A DNA stretch of 64,000 nucleotides from an uncultured Bacteroidales bacterium (GTDB lineage: Bacteria > Bacteroidota > Bacteroidia > Bacteroidales > Paludibacteraceae), in the NCBI GenBank assembly GCA_902785605.1, contig CACZZL010000001.1, forward strand, positions 1 through 64,000, written 5' to 3'. A program made the position numbers and the translations under genes. Shown here piece after piece: positions 36,246 through 45,812 of the stretch. A model generated the notes under the pieces. It did not search any database. It saw only the letters and a program-made list of their open reading frames with translations, and was not told where the DNA came from. The number at the start of each line of letters is the position of its first letter. Position 1 is the stretch's first letter.

Positions 36246-36325
36246 CAACTTTTTTTTGAAAAATGCCTAAAAATTCCCGATATATCCACAAAAAATAAGG
36301 ATTTATCGAAAAAAAAGTCCAAATA

Positions 36326-36357
36326 CTTGCGTATGTCAAATTAATTTTGTAATTTTG
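36326..36357 (+). promoter_or_regulatory. Promoter of the OmpA/TPR lipoprotein gene
   Basis: CTTG (36326-36329), 20 nt, TAATTTTG (36350-36357). A second TAATTTTG lies directly before it (36342-36349). The leader contains a 12-codon frame, ATG 36368 to TGA 36404-36406, whose stop overlaps an ATG of the main gene. Confidence 0.72.
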
Positions 36358-36396
36358 CCGCCGATTTATGAGTAAATCACAATTAACAAATTTTAT

Positions 36397-38085
36397 ATGC
36401 ATATGAAGAAAGGTTTATTTCTTTGCCTCATTGCTGCAACAGTAATGCTGGCGTCGTGCGGTACCGTACCCGAACTGGAAGAGGTCGTAGTTAACCCGAG
36501 TCCGCTGGAGATGAAGGGTGGTAAGGTACATGCAGACATTACCGGTACCATTCCGGCCAAGAAATTCGCTAAGAAGGGTGTGCTTGTAGTAACTCCGGTT
36601 CTCAAGTTCAACGGCCAGGAAGTACTCGGGCAACCTGTCACCTATGTAGGTGAGAAGGTAAAAGAGAACGGTACTACCGTTAATTACAAGAAGGGTGGTA
36701 AGTTCACACAACAGTTCGATTGCAACTATGTTCCCGCAATGATGAAATCCGAGCTGTACCTTCGTTTCGAAGCTCGCAAGGGTAAGAAAGTGATTGAGAT
36801 TCCGGACGTTAAGATTGCTGACGGTATCGTTACCACGCCGGAGTTGGCGAAAGTAAACGACAACCCGACCGCTTCTACTCCCGACAAGTTCCAACGTATT
36901 ATCCAGGAGTTGACCAAGGCTGACGTGATGTTCCTTATCCAGAGTGCTAACCTCCGTTCGTCTGAGACGAAGTCGGATGGCGTAAAAGCGCTGGAGAACG
37001 CTATCAAGGACGCTAACGCTGACGAGAAGAAAGAGGTTAACAAACTCGAGATTTCCGGTTATGCATCTCCGGATGGTGCCGTTAATCTGAACGAGCAGTT
37101 GGCACGCAACCGTCGCAAAGTGACCGAGGATTTCCTCAAACGCGACCTCAAGAAAGCTAAGATCAACGTGAACTTCGCAGGTGACGTTACCCCGGAAGAC
37201 TGGGAAGGTTTCCAGGCAGAGGTAATGAACAGCAATATTCCTGACAAGGAGTTGATTCTGCGTGTTCTGTCGATGTATTCTGATCCGGACGAGCGTGAGG
37301 CACAAATCAAGAAACTGGCTTCTGCATACCCGGTTCTCGCTGAGCAGATCCTTCCGAAGCTACGTCGCAGCCGTCTGATCCTGACGACCGATATCATCGG
37401 TAAGAGCGATGACGAGATTCGCGCTTTGGCAGCTAACGATCCGGACCAACTGAATGTAGAGGAGTTGCTGTACGCTACCACGCTGACCAATGACAAAGCC
37501 GCTAAGTTGGCTATCTATCAGAAAGCAGCTGATAAGTACAACGACTACCGTGCATACAACGGTATGGGTCAGATCTACTACAACGACAACAACATCGCTG
37601 AGGCTCGTCGTTGCTTCACGAAAGCATTGGCTATCGAGCCGAATGATCCGGACGTGAACTACAACGCAGGTCTGGCAGCTCTGGCTGACGGTGATCTGGA
37701 CAAAGCTGAGGAGTACCTCGGCAAGGCAGCCGGCACGAAGGGTAACCTGGGTGCTGCTATGGGTACGCTCTATACCAAGAAAGGTAACTACACCGCAGCG
37801 AAAGAGGCTTACGGCGAGAGCGCAACCAACAACGCAGCTGTTCAGCAGATCCTCAACAAAGAGTACGAGGCTGCTAACAAGACGCTGAACAACGTGAAGG
37901 AGCCGAACGCTACTACCGCTTATCTGAAGGCAGTTGTAGGCGCTCGTCTGAACGACAAAGAGGCAGTTTACAAGAACCTCAAAGAGGCTATTGCTAAGGA
38001 CGCTTCGTTCAAGGCACGTGCTCAGAAGGACCTTGAGTTCGCTAAGTTCGCTGAGGACGCTGAGTTCCAAGCAATCGTTAAGTAA
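36397..38085 (+). CDS. Outer-membrane lipoprotein with OmpA-like and TPR domains
   Basis: 562 residues from ATG 36397 (ATG 36403 also possible). Signal peptide with lipobox LASC and Cys at about residue 21. An N-terminal beta-rich domain (about 40-160) precedes an OmpA-like peptidoglycan-binding region (about 190-330; LEISGYASPDGAVNLNEQLARNRR), then TPR repeats (about 375-470; AYNGMGQIYYNDNNIAEARRCFTKAL). Such proteins tether the outer membrane to the wall in Bacteroidota and are often abundant; the strongly biased codons and double -7 element agree with high expression. Followed after 2 nt by a small membrane protein gene. Precise role unknown. Confidence 0.85.
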   Translation: MHMKKGLFLCLIAATVMLASCGTVPELEEVVVNPSPLEMKGGKVHADITGTIPAKKFAKKGVLVVTPVLKFNGQEVLGQPVTYVGEKVKENGTTVNYKKGGKFTQQFDCNYVPAMMKSELYLRFEARKGKKVIEIPDVKIADGIVTTPELAKVNDNPTASTPDKFQRIIQELTKADVMFLIQSANLRSSETKSDGVKALENAIKDANADEKKEVNKLEISGYASPDGAVNLNEQLARNRRKVTEDFLKRDLKKAKINVNFAGDVTPEDWEGFQAEVMNSNIPDKELILRVLSMYSDPDEREAQIKKLASAYPVLAEQILPKLRRSRLILTTDIIGKSDDEIRALAANDPDQLNVEELLYATTLTNDKAAKLAIYQKAADKYNDYRAYNGMGQIYYNDNNIAEARRCFTKALAIEPNDPDVNYNAGLAALADGDLDKAEEYLGKAAGTKGNLGAAMGTLYTKKGNYTAAKEAYGESATNNAAVQQILNKEYEAANKTLNNVKEPNATTAYLKAVVGARLNDKEAVYKNLKEAIAKDASFKARAQKDLEFAKFAEDAEFQAIVK

Positions 38086-38087
38086 GT

Positions 38088-38324
38088 ATGTCCGTACTTT
38101 TTCCAAAAGTACCCAAACCCCGTGAGTGGGACTATCGCCCCATTTACTTCGACCCGGAAAAGGAGGCGCGCAAGGATAAAAGACTTGCGCGTCTTCAGCA
38201 CGGGGCTTTCCGGGAACAGCATGAAAAGAACATGACAGAGCTAAGGAAGAAAAAGAATTCCCGGCTCGTGTTGTGGTTGGCACTACTCGGTGCACTCGTT
38301 GTAGTGATGTTTTTCATCCTATAA
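38088..38324 (+). CDS. Small C-tail-anchored membrane protein, unknown function
   Basis: 78 residues: a soluble, highly charged N-terminal 55 residues (FDPEKEARKDKRLARLQHG; MTELRKKKNS) and one C-terminal membrane segment (about 59-78, LVLWLALLGALVVVMFFIL). It has no signal peptide, so the charged part probably faces the cytoplasm. It sits 2 nt after the lipoprotein gene and 23 nt before mutL. The arrangement of a short charged protein before mutL seems familiar from Bacteroidales, but I know no function. Confidence 0.75.
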   Translation: MSVLFPKVPKPREWDYRPIYFDPEKEARKDKRLARLQHGAFREQHEKNMTELRKKKNSRLVLWLALLGALVVVMFFIL

Positions 38325-38347
38325 CATCTCCTAATTATATATAAGGT

Positions 38348-40138
38348 GTGGATATCATTCATTTATTACCGGACAGCGTAGCGAATCAGATTGCGGCAGG
38401 CGAGGTTATTCAGCGCCCTGCATCGTGTCTGAAAGAGCTGGTGGAGAACAGTCTGGATGCCGGCGCCAAGCGCATTCAGGTCATTGTTCGTGATGCCGGT
38501 CGTACGCTGTTGCAGGTGATCGATGACGGAGTCGGAATGAGCGAGATGGATGCCCGTCTTGCTTTTGAACGTCATGCCACCAGTAAGATCCGCGAAGCGC
38601 AGGATCTGTTCTCGCTGCGCACGATGGGTTTCCGTGGTGAGGCGCTGGCTTCGATCTGCGCGGTAGCGCAAGTAGAGATGACCACCCGTCGTGCGGAGGA
38701 TGAGACAGGCACGCTATTGGAGATACACGGTTCGGACGTGGTGCGGCAAGAGCCCTGCAGTTGTCCGGTGGGCACGAACATCAAGGTGAGCAACCTGTTC
38801 TTCAATGTACCGGTAAGAAGAAAATTCCTCAAGACCGACCAGACGGAGCTGCGCAATCTGCTTACCGAGTTCTACCATATCGTGCTGGTGTATCCGAAAG
38901 TGAGTTTCACGTTCGTACACAACGATGAGATATTGCTGGAACTGCCGGCCGGTACGGAGAAACAGCGCATCGAGGCCGTGTTCGGCAACCCGAAGAAGAA
39001 TGTCTATACCTCTGCGTTTGTGGATGTGCATACGGAGACTGACTTAGTCTCTATTCGCGGGTTTGTGGTCAAACCGGAGAACGCGACCCGAAAAGCGGAG
39101 CAGTACTTCTTCGTGAACGGGCGTTATATGCGCCATCCGTATTTTCTGAAGGCGGTGCAAACAGCCTATTCGGGCATGTTGGTCAATGACTACCAGCCGT
39201 CTTTCTTCATCTATTTTGATATCAATCCGGAAGCCATTGATGTCAATATTCACCCGACCAAGACGGAGATTAAGTTTGCCGACGAGCAGACGATCTTCCA
39301 GATTTTGATGGCTTCCGTCCGCGAGGCGCTGGGTAAGTTCACGCTATCGCCTCAGATTGATTTTGATACTACCGGATCGATTGATATACCGCTGGCGCAA
39401 GACCAGCCGGTGAGCCGTCCGCAAGTGACGGTCGATCCTACCTATAATCCGTTCCATACGCGTGGAGCGGTCTATCCGGACCGGGTTCCGACCAATTGGG
39501 AGAGTCTGTATGAGGGCCTTTCGCAAACTCGAGATCTCGAGACCTCGACATCTCCGGAACCGGTAATTGCCGATGTTGATTCGTGTCCGATGTGGCAGTA
39601 CGCCGGTAAGTATATTCTACTACCCGGGGCTACCGGACTTGTGCTGATTAATCAGCATCGTGCGCATGCGGCTGTTCTGTATGCGCAGTTCCTGGAGCAG
39701 TTATCGCACCTGCAGGGCGCGAAGCAGCAGTTGTTGTTCCCCGAAGTGATCAGCCTGCCGTCGGATGAGATGGTGCTGTTGGAGCATATGTTGGCCGACT
39801 TGCGTGCTATCGGGTTTGAACTGGATCAGCTGTCCCCGGACAGCTATTCGATACAGAGTATCCCGGCGCAGTTGTCCAATCAGTCGGCACTGCCGGTACT
39901 GCAGCAGATCATCCAACAAGTGCGTGAGCGCGGAGCGGATACGCAGCAGGAATGGCGTGAACAGATTGCCCTGTCCTTGGCGCAGAGTGCGGCTATTCCG
40001 TACGGCAAGACGCTGACGGAACCGGAGATGCGCGATCTGGTGAAACGGCTCGTGCTACTGCCGTCATACCGACGTATGGCAGACGGCAAAACGATCGTCT
40101 CTGTGCTGACTGACGAAGAGATAAATAAACGATTTTGA
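38348..40138 (+). CDS. mutL: DNA mismatch repair protein MutL
   Basis: 596 residues from a GTG start (MDIIHLLPDSVANQIAAGEV) preceded by TAAGG. The GHKL ATPase motifs are intact: VENSLDAGAK, IDDGVGM, ATSKI, TMGFRGEAL. VNIHPTKTEIKF ends the transducer domain and the dimerisation domain fills about 410-596. At the place of the endonuclease motif DQHAxxExxxxE the protein reads NQHRAHAAVLYA (Asn435, Ala441, Ala446), and no CPHGRP is present near the C-terminus (RRMADGKTI instead). It therefore probably lacks the nicking activity of many MutL proteins. It coordinates MutS-directed repair. Confidence 0.95.
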   Translation: MDIIHLLPDSVANQIAAGEVIQRPASCLKELVENSLDAGAKRIQVIVRDAGRTLLQVIDDGVGMSEMDARLAFERHATSKIREAQDLFSLRTMGFRGEALASICAVAQVEMTTRRAEDETGTLLEIHGSDVVRQEPCSCPVGTNIKVSNLFFNVPVRRKFLKTDQTELRNLLTEFYHIVLVYPKVSFTFVHNDEILLELPAGTEKQRIEAVFGNPKKNVYTSAFVDVHTETDLVSIRGFVVKPENATRKAEQYFFVNGRYMRHPYFLKAVQTAYSGMLVNDYQPSFFIYFDINPEAIDVNIHPTKTEIKFADEQTIFQILMASVREALGKFTLSPQIDFDTTGSIDIPLAQDQPVSRPQVTVDPTYNPFHTRGAVYPDRVPTNWESLYEGLSQTRDLETSTSPEPVIADVDSCPMWQYAGKYILLPGATGLVLINQHRAHAAVLYAQFLEQLSHLQGAKQQLLFPEVISLPSDEMVLLEHMLADLRAIGFELDQLSPDSYSIQSIPAQLSNQSALPVLQQIIQQVRERGADTQQEWREQIALSLAQSAAIPYGKTLTEPEMRDLVKRLVLLPSYRRMADGKTIVSVLTDEEINKRF

Positions 40139-40144
40139 TAGCAT

Positions 40145-40975
40145 ATGAAAAAAATCACCTCGTACATTGTACTTAGTACCTTTGTCCTTTTCGCGGCTTG
40201 TACGCCGCAGGACCATCTGACTATTCTGCATACGAACGATACGCATTCGCAGATCGAGCCGAAAGCAGACGGTAATGGGGGTTATGCGCGCCGTATGGGC
40301 TTGATTAAGCAAGAGCGTGAAGCGGATAAGAACCTGTTGCTGCTGGATGCCGGCGATTTCTGCCAAGGCACGCCGTACTTCAATTTCTATCACGGCCGTG
40401 TGGAGATTGATGCAATGAACCGCATGGGGTACGATGTGGTTACGTTGGGTAACCATGAGTTCGATAACGGACTCGATACCCTGGCTGCTGTGCTGCAAAC
40501 GGCTCATTTCCCGATCGTATGTGCCAATTACGATTTCACGGGAACGGCCTTGGAGAAGATCGTCAAACCATACGTGGTGCTCAACAAAGGCGGTGTGAAA
40601 GTGGGTGTGTTCGGTCTGGGTTGTGACCCCAAGGGACTGATTGCGGACAAGAACTTCAAACCGGCGCAGTACAACCATCCGTATGCGATTGCGCAGCAGG
40701 TGACGGATGAGTTGCGTGCGAAAGGATGCGACGTAGTGGTGTGTCTGAGCCATCTGGGTACCTTCGGCAAAGCATCGGAAGATGTGTGCGATTCGGCATT
40801 GGTCAGTCAGACCCGCGGGATCGATGTGGTCGTAGGCGGACATACGCACAAAAAGTACACGGATTTGCGGGTAGCGAATGTTGACGGAGACAGCATTCCG
40901 TTGTGCCAAATGGGCAAGAGTGGCATCTATTTAGGCAAGATTGTGCTAAATTTAGGTGACAAAAGCAAAAAATAA
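40145..40975 (+). CDS. 5'-nucleotidase/UshA-type metallophosphatase lipoprotein
   Basis: 276 residues: lipoprotein signal (FAACT, Cys at about 19) and a complete calcineurin-like metallophosphatase domain: LHTNDTHSQIEP, LLDAGDFCQGTPYF, TLGNHEFDNG, LSHLGT, GGHTHKKY. This is the N-terminal domain of 5'-nucleotidases; the C-terminal substrate-specificity domain is missing. In Bacteroidales the two domains can be encoded by separate genes, from memory; no partner is next to it here. It probably removes phosphate from nucleotides outside the inner membrane. It follows mutL by 6 nt. Confidence 0.88.
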   Translation: MKKITSYIVLSTFVLFAACTPQDHLTILHTNDTHSQIEPKADGNGGYARRMGLIKQEREADKNLLLLDAGDFCQGTPYFNFYHGRVEIDAMNRMGYDVVTLGNHEFDNGLDTLAAVLQTAHFPIVCANYDFTGTALEKIVKPYVVLNKGGVKVGVFGLGCDPKGLIADKNFKPAQYNHPYAIAQQVTDELRAKGCDVVVCLSHLGTFGKASEDVCDSALVSQTRGIDVVVGGHTHKKYTDLRVANVDGDSIPLCQMGKSGIYLGKIVLNLGDKSKK

Positions 40976-40984
40976 GTCCAAAAA

Positions 40985-41016
40985 TTTGGTCAATTCAAAA
41001 AAAAGCAGTAATTTTG
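40985..41016 (+). promoter_or_regulatory. Promoter of acpP
   Basis: TTTG (40985-40988), 20-nt spacer ending AAAAAAAAGCAG, TAATTTTG (41009-41016). The leader of about 80 nt is A-rich, ending AATTAATAACTAAA-like sequence, similar to the hup leader. Confidence 0.85.
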
Positions 41017-41101
41017 TGCCGTTTTTCCAAAATACGCGGAAAAAGGAAGGTAAAGAAATTATTAAAAACACACATAATTAATAACTAAACATTTTAGTAT
41101 T

Positions 41102-41338
41102 ATGGCAGAAATTGAAGCAAAAGTGAAAGCAATCATCGTTGATAAGCTTGGTGTGGAGGAGTCTCAAGTAACGAACGACGCTAACTTCCAGACGGACCTG
41201 GGCGCTGATTCGTTGGATACCGTAGAGATGATTATGGAGTTTGAGAAGGAGTTCGGTATCTCGATTCCGGATGAGGATACGCAGAAGATTGCTACAGTAG
41301 GCGACGCTATCGCTTATGTGGAGAAAGCAACGAAGTAA
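41102..41338 (+). CDS. acpP: Acyl carrier protein
   Basis: 78 acidic residues. Ser37 in [11 protein letters not shown] is the site for the phosphopantetheine arm that carries growing acyl chains in type II fatty acid synthesis. Length and helix pattern are fully typical. It is followed by fabF, its partner enzyme, after a hairpin at 41359-41387 that may lower readthrough, so that ACP is made in excess. A-rich leader and biased codons indicate strong expression. Confidence 0.97.
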   Translation: MAEIEAKVKAIIVDKLGVEESQVTNDANFQTDLGADSLDTVEMIMEFEKEFGISIPDEDTQKIATVGDAIAYVEKATK

Positions 41339-41358
41339 TTCGTTTCCACAAGTGGTTT

Positions 41359-41392
41359 ACGAGTTTACGGGCACACTGTAAACTCGTATGCT
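41359..41392 (+). terminator. Hairpin between acpP and fabF (attenuating terminator)
   Basis: ACGAGTTTAC (41359-41368) pairs with GTAAACTCGT (41378-41387) over a 9-nt loop. The following sequence has few T, so termination is probably partial; no separate fabF promoter is visible. Confidence 0.6.
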
Positions 41393-41413
41393 ATATTTAT
41401 ACATTTAGGTTAC

Positions 41414-42673
41414 ATGCAGTTAAAAAGAGTTGTTATAACAGGTCTTGGTGCGCTTACTCCGGTGGGTAATTCCGCACCGGATACATGGGAAGCGTTGGTG
41501 AAAGGAGTGAGCGGAATCGCGCCTATTACTGCGTTTGATGCGAGTCTGTTCAAGACTCAGTTCGCGGGCGAGGTGAAGAACTTCGATCCCGAGGCATATA
41601 TCGATCGCAAGGAGGCGCGTAAGATGGACCGCTATTCCCAGTTCTCCGTGTGTGTGGCAGATGAGGCTTTGCGCGACAGTCAGTTGGACTTGGAGCGTGA
41701 AGATCGTTCCCGCGTAGGAGTAGTATGGGGCAGCGGAATGGGCGGATTGCAGTCTCTGGAGCAAGAGATGTACAGTTTCGCTGAAGGAGACGGCACCCCG
41801 CGTTTCAATCCGTTCATGATCCCCAAAGCGATCCCGAGTATTGCGGCCGGACAGATCTCTATCCGGTTCGGTCTCGGGGGTTTGAGTTTCTCGGTATCCA
41901 CGGCTTGTTCTTCGTCCTCTCATGCAGTCGCTTCCGCGTTTGACCAGATTCGTCTGGGACACGCCGATGTACTGCTGACCGGCGGTGCTGATGCGGACAT
42001 CAGTTCGACAGGTGTGGGAGGATTCAACTCACTGCATGCACTGTCCACACGCAATGACTCGCCGGCTACGGCCAGCCGTCCGTTCTCCAAATCGCGTGAC
42101 GGGTTCGTGTTGGCAGAAGGCGCTGCCTGCTTGATTCTCGAAGAGTACGAGCATGCCAAGGCGCGTGGTGCGAAGATCTATGCGGAGATCATCGGCGAAG
42201 GTATGACCTCGGATGCGTACCATATGACCGCTCCGGATCCGGAGGGAAAAGGTGCAGAGCGTGTGATGCGTTTGGCTCTGCAAGATGCCGGAATTCGTCC
42301 CGAACAAGTGGACTTCATCAACACACACGGTACATCCACCCCGTTGGGCGATGTAACGGAAGTGAAGGCGATTGAGCGGGTGTTCGGCGAGCATGTGTAT
42401 GAGATGAATCTGGATTCGACCAAGTCGATGACCGGTCATCTGATCGGTGCTACCGGCGCCGTTGAAGCGCTGGCCTGTATCATGGCGCTGAAGGAAGGTA
42501 TCATTCCACCGACGATCAATCACGACCCGGAGGATATGGATGAGAACATCGACTATCGCATCAATTTCACGTTCGGCCAGGCCCAGAAACGGGATATCCG
42601 CTATGCGCTGAGTAACACCTTCGGCTTCGGAGGACACAACGCATGTCTGATCTTCAAGAAGTGGGAAGAATAA
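41414..42673 (+). CDS. fabF: Beta-ketoacyl-ACP synthase II
   Basis: 419 residues of the condensing enzyme that elongates acyl-ACP with malonyl-ACP. The catalytic triad is visible: Cys165 in VSTACSSSSHAV, His305 in NTHGTSTPLGD and His342 in MTGHLIGATG. The N-terminus RVVITGLGALTPVG and the C-terminus NTFGFGGHNACLIF are canonical. It belongs with acpP, with 75 nt between them. FabB-type enzymes are similar, but length and acpP linkage favour FabF. Confidence 0.96.
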   Translation: MQLKRVVITGLGALTPVGNSAPDTWEALVKGVSGIAPITAFDASLFKTQFAGEVKNFDPEAYIDRKEARKMDRYSQFSVCVADEALRDSQLDLEREDRSRVGVVWGSGMGGLQSLEQEMYSFAEGDGTPRFNPFMIPKAIPSIAAGQISIRFGLGGLSFSVSTACSSSSHAVASAFDQIRLGHADVLLTGGADADISSTGVGGFNSLHALSTRNDSPATASRPFSKSRDGFVLAEGAACLILEEYEHAKARGAKIYAEIIGEGMTSDAYHMTAPDPEGKGAERVMRLALQDAGIRPEQVDFINTHGTSTPLGDVTEVKAIERVFGEHVYEMNLDSTKSMTGHLIGATGAVEALACIMALKEGIIPPTINHDPEDMDENIDYRINFTFGQAQKRDIRYALSNTFGFGGHNACLIFKKWEE

Positions 42674-42737
42674 AAGATAGGGTAAGGTGCCCCTGAATGC
42701 ATCTATATTAGTCACTGTTTTAAAAATTTAAGGTATT

Positions 42738-42932
42738 ATGATTACAAAAATTGGTGAGAACGCAGGCCTCGTATGGGGTGCTCTGCAGAACGGCGCTCAA
42801 GGTTTGAAAGCGCTGAAGAAAGCTACCAAACTCAAAAACGAGGAGCTCTATTTGGCTCTTGGTTGGCTGGCACGTGAGGGTAAAGTAACCTTTACCGAGG
42901 CTGAGGCTGATACGATTATTGCATTGGCATAA
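42738..42932 (+). CDS. Winged helix-turn-helix protein (DUF2582 type)
   Basis: 64 residues, [20 protein letters not shown]..., a compact winged-helix domain with [19 protein letters not shown] as the helix-turn-helix and [11 protein letters not shown] as the wing. Proteins of this family are small and common in Bacteroidota; DNA binding is expected from the fold but targets are unknown. It lies 64 nt after fabF and 2 nt before asd. No promoter box is obvious in front, so it may be read through from acpP-fabF. Confidence 0.82.
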   Translation: MITKIGENAGLVWGALQNGAQGLKALKKATKLKNEELYLALGWLAREGKVTFTEAEADTIIALA

Positions 42933-42934
42933 TC

Positions 42935-43936
42935 ATGGTAATTGCTATCGTAGGCGCTTCAGGCGCCGTCGGACAGGAACTGCTGCGTGTGCTTGCACAA
43001 CGGCAGTTCCCCGTATCCGAACTTCGTTTATTCGGTTCAGAGCGGAGTGCCGGCACAACGTATGAATTTGAAGGCAGGCAGTACGAAGTACAACTGCTGG
43101 AACACAACGACGCTTTCAAGGGCGTCGATATTGCTTTTGTCTCCGCGGGCGCGAGCGTGTCACGTGCGTATGCGGAAGACATCACCCGCTTCGGGGCTAT
43201 CATGATCGACAACTCCTCCGCATTCCGTATGGACGAGGATGTGCCGTTGGTAGTACCGGAAGTGAATGCGGCGGATGCCTTGAACCGTCCGCGTAACATC
43301 ATTGCCAACCCCAACTGCACCACAATCCAAATGGTGGTAGCGCTGCAGGCGATTGAGCAGATCAGTCATATCAAACGGGTGCATGTGGCGACCTATCAGG
43401 CAGCATCCGGTGCCGGGGCGCAGGCGATGAAAGAGTTGGAGAACCAATACCGTCAGGTGCTCAACGGCGAAGAGGTGACGGTGAACAAGTTCGCTTACCA
43501 GTTGGCGTACAATCTGATTCCTCATATCGATGTATTCACCGACAACGGCTACACCAAAGAGGAGATGAAGATGTACCACGAGACCCGTAAGATCATGCAC
43601 TCGGACGTGAAGGTGAGCGCTACCTGTGTGCGTGTGCCGTCGCTGCGTGCGCACAGCGAGAGCGTCTGGGTAGAGACCGAACAACCGGTGAGTGTGGCGC
43701 AAGCCCGAGAGGCTTTTGCGCAAGCACCGGGATGTGTGCTCATGGACGAACCGGAGAACAAAGTGTATCCGATGCCGCTCTTCCTGAGCGGAAAAGACGA
43801 GGTGTTCGTCGGACGTATCCGCAAAGATCTAAGTGACGAGAACGGACTCAGTTTCTGGTGCGTGAGCGACCAGATTCGTAAAGGCGCGGCACTCAATGCC
43901 GTTCAGATTGCAGAATGGTTGATCAAATCGAAATAA
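42935..43936 (+). CDS. asd: Aspartate-semialdehyde dehydrogenase
   Basis: 333 residues; reduces aspartyl phosphate to the semialdehyde for lysine/diaminopimelate, threonine and methionine synthesis, with [21 protein letters not shown] is the cofactor-binding loop, Cys128 in NPNCTTIQM is the nucleophile and His240 in PSLRAHSES the general base. The C-terminus [18 protein letters not shown] is typical. Start is 2 nt after the winged-helix gene, and the next gene starts inside its last 22 nt. Confidence 0.96.
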   Translation: MVIAIVGASGAVGQELLRVLAQRQFPVSELRLFGSERSAGTTYEFEGRQYEVQLLEHNDAFKGVDIAFVSAGASVSRAYAEDITRFGAIMIDNSSAFRMDEDVPLVVPEVNAADALNRPRNIIANPNCTTIQMVVALQAIEQISHIKRVHVATYQAASGAGAQAMKELENQYRQVLNGEEVTVNKFAYQLAYNLIPHIDVFTDNGYTKEEMKMYHETRKIMHSDVKVSATCVRVPSLRAHSESVWVETEQPVSVAQAREAFAQAPGCVLMDEPENKVYPMPLFLSGKDEVFVGRIRKDLSDENGLSFWCVSDQIRKGAALNAVQIAEWLIKSK

Positions 43937-45171
43937 TGGCTCCGGTAGGATGCTGGGAGAGTTTGGCAGCGGCAATTCATGCCGGTGCTACCAGTGTCTA
44001 TTTCGGTATCGAGCACCTGAACATGCGTGCCCGCAGTTCGGTCAATTTCACCACGGACGATATGGCCACGATCGTGGCTACCTGTCGTGAGGCGGGCGTG
44101 AAGACCTACCTAACGGTCAATACGGTCATGTATCCCGAAGACCTGCCGCTGATGCAGCAGATCGTGGATAAAGCCCATGCGGTAGGCGTGGATGCGGTGA
44201 TTGCGAGTGACATAGCAGTCATGCAGTATGCCAATTCGATAGGTCAGGAAGTACATCTGTCCACGCAGCTCAATATCGCCAACACCGAGGCGCTGAAGTT
44301 CTATGCGCAGTTCGCCGATGTGGTCGTATTGGCCCGTGAACTGAACATGGAGCAGGTGGCTTCTATCTACAAGGATATCCAAGCGCAGCATATCTGCGGT
44401 CGCAGCGGCCAGCCGATTCGGATAGAGATGTTCTGCCACGGCGCGCTGTGCATGGCTGTGAGCGGTAAGTGCTACCTGAGTCTCAATAACTACGGTCTGA
44501 GTGCTAACCGCGGGGCGTGCGTACAAGTATGCCGTCGCGGCTATACGGTCAAGGACAAATCGTCGGATTTGGAACTGGATATCGACAACCAGTATATCAT
44601 GTCGCCCAAGGATCTGAAGACGATTCATTTCCTGAACAAGATGCTGGATGCCGGCGTGCGGGTACTCAAGATCGAAGGTCGTGCCCGTGGTGCGGAATAC
44701 GTGGATACGGTGGTACGTTGTTACAAAGAGGCGGTCGAGGCTTGGCAGAACGGCGAATACGCCAACGATGCGGTCATCGAGCCCAAGATAGCCGACTGGA
44801 ACGAGCGGCTGAGCCGCGTGTTCAACCGCGGGTTCTGGGACGGGTATTATCAGGGTCAGAAATTAGGCGAATGGACCCATTCGTACGGCAATAAGGCCAC
44901 TCGCAAAAAGCTATATGCTGCGAAGTGCACTAATTTTTTCAAAAACCTAAGCGTTGCAGAGTTCGTAGTAGAAGCCGTGGATGCGATTGAGGAAGGGCAG
45001 GACTTGCTCATTACCGGTGAGACGACGGGTGTATATGAATGCAAGGCGCAAGGCATGCGCGACACGAAAGGCAACCCGACAAGCCGGGTACAACAAGGAC
45101 AGTTCTTTTCGCTCAAAACGGATACCTTGATCCGTCGCGGCGATAAACTATACATATGGGTGAAGGAATAG
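43915..45171 (+). CDS. U32 peptidase-family protein, probable tRNA uridine 5-hydroxylase (TrhP-like)
   Basis: 418 residues with the U32 signature [17 protein letters not shown] and the Cys pair [11 protein letters not shown], which with nearby Cys can hold an iron-sulfur cluster. N-terminus [17 protein letters not shown]...GATSVYFGI is typical. TrhP (YegQ-type) members hydroxylate wobble U34 in tRNA using prephenate; RlhA members act on 23S rRNA. Length and single-domain layout favour the TrhP group, by inference. The ATG at 43915 overlaps asd by 22 nt; an internal ATG at 43936 is possible but would cut the conserved N-terminus. Confidence 0.87.
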   Translation: MVDQIEIMAPVGCWESLAAAIHAGATSVYFGIEHLNMRARSSVNFTTDDMATIVATCREAGVKTYLTVNTVMYPEDLPLMQQIVDKAHAVGVDAVIASDIAVMQYANSIGQEVHLSTQLNIANTEALKFYAQFADVVVLARELNMEQVASIYKDIQAQHICGRSGQPIRIEMFCHGALCMAVSGKCYLSLNNYGLSANRGACVQVCRRGYTVKDKSSDLELDIDNQYIMSPKDLKTIHFLNKMLDAGVRVLKIEGRARGAEYVDTVVRCYKEAVEAWQNGEYANDAVIEPKIADWNERLSRVFNRGFWDGYYQGQKLGEWTHSYGNKATRKKLYAAKCTNFFKNLSVAEFVVEAVDAIEEGQDLLITGETTGVYECKAQGMRDTKGNPTSRVQQGQFFSLKTDTLIRRGDKLYIWVKE

Positions 45172-45812
45172 CACATATAATCTCCCCGTTGAGTGCGCCG
45201 TGGTGCGGCTGGACGATGCTGGTGCTGATGCTGTGCGCCATTCTCAGTGAGTGGACGCAGCCCGGTATCATCACGCAGGCCTATGAATCGCTGATCGTAC
45301 ATACCGAGCGTACCTACAAGGGGTCGCCGAACACGTTCCTCGGTCAATTCCTAATGGCGCTGTTCCGAATCGGAACGATCGGTATGGCCTTGTGCCTGTG
45401 CGTGTACCAAGGAACCGGTTTTTCGTTCACTGCGTTTGCGGGGATATGCGGACTGGTGGTGGCACTGCTGCTGGTCAAGATGCTCGTTAATGTTGTTATC
45501 AATTACACGTTTGCGTTATCCAATCGTTTTGGTAACGCGTATGAGATATATGCAGACATCACTACCTTAGCGGTTCTGGCACTGTATCCGATTGTGCTGG
45601 TCATGCTTCGTGTGGACAATCCGGAGATTACCCGATGGGGAGCCGGTGTGGTGGCGCTGCTTTTTTTAGGAGTGTGGATCTACCGCAGCATGCGGATGTA
45701 CGTCGTGTCGCCTCTGGCGGTGGTATATCTGGCACTGTATATAGGTACATTAGAGGTGTTACCGATGGCGTCCCTCTATGTTTTATCTGATAAAATGATA
45801 GCTATCTTATGA
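45156..45812 (+). CDS. DUF4271 integral membrane protein
   Basis: 218 residues with six or so hydrophobic segments (about 20-32, 64-82, 88-112, 130-150, 160-175, 183-205). The layout, and its place directly before a uroporphyrinogen-III synthase-like gene, fit DUF4271, a Bacteroidota-specific family of unknown function. Overlaps the preceding gene by 16 nt and the following by 4 nt (ATGA), so it is translated as part of this run. Confidence 0.78.
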   Translation: MGEGIAHIISPLSAPWCGWTMLVLMLCAILSEWTQPGIITQAYESLIVHTERTYKGSPNTFLGQFLMALFRIGTIGMALCLCVYQGTGFSFTAFAGICGLVVALLLVKMLVNVVINYTFALSNRFGNAYEIYADITTLAVLALYPIVLVMLRVDNPEITRWGAGVVALLFLGVWIYRSMRMYVVSPLAVVYLALYIGTLEVLPMASLYVLSDKMIAIL

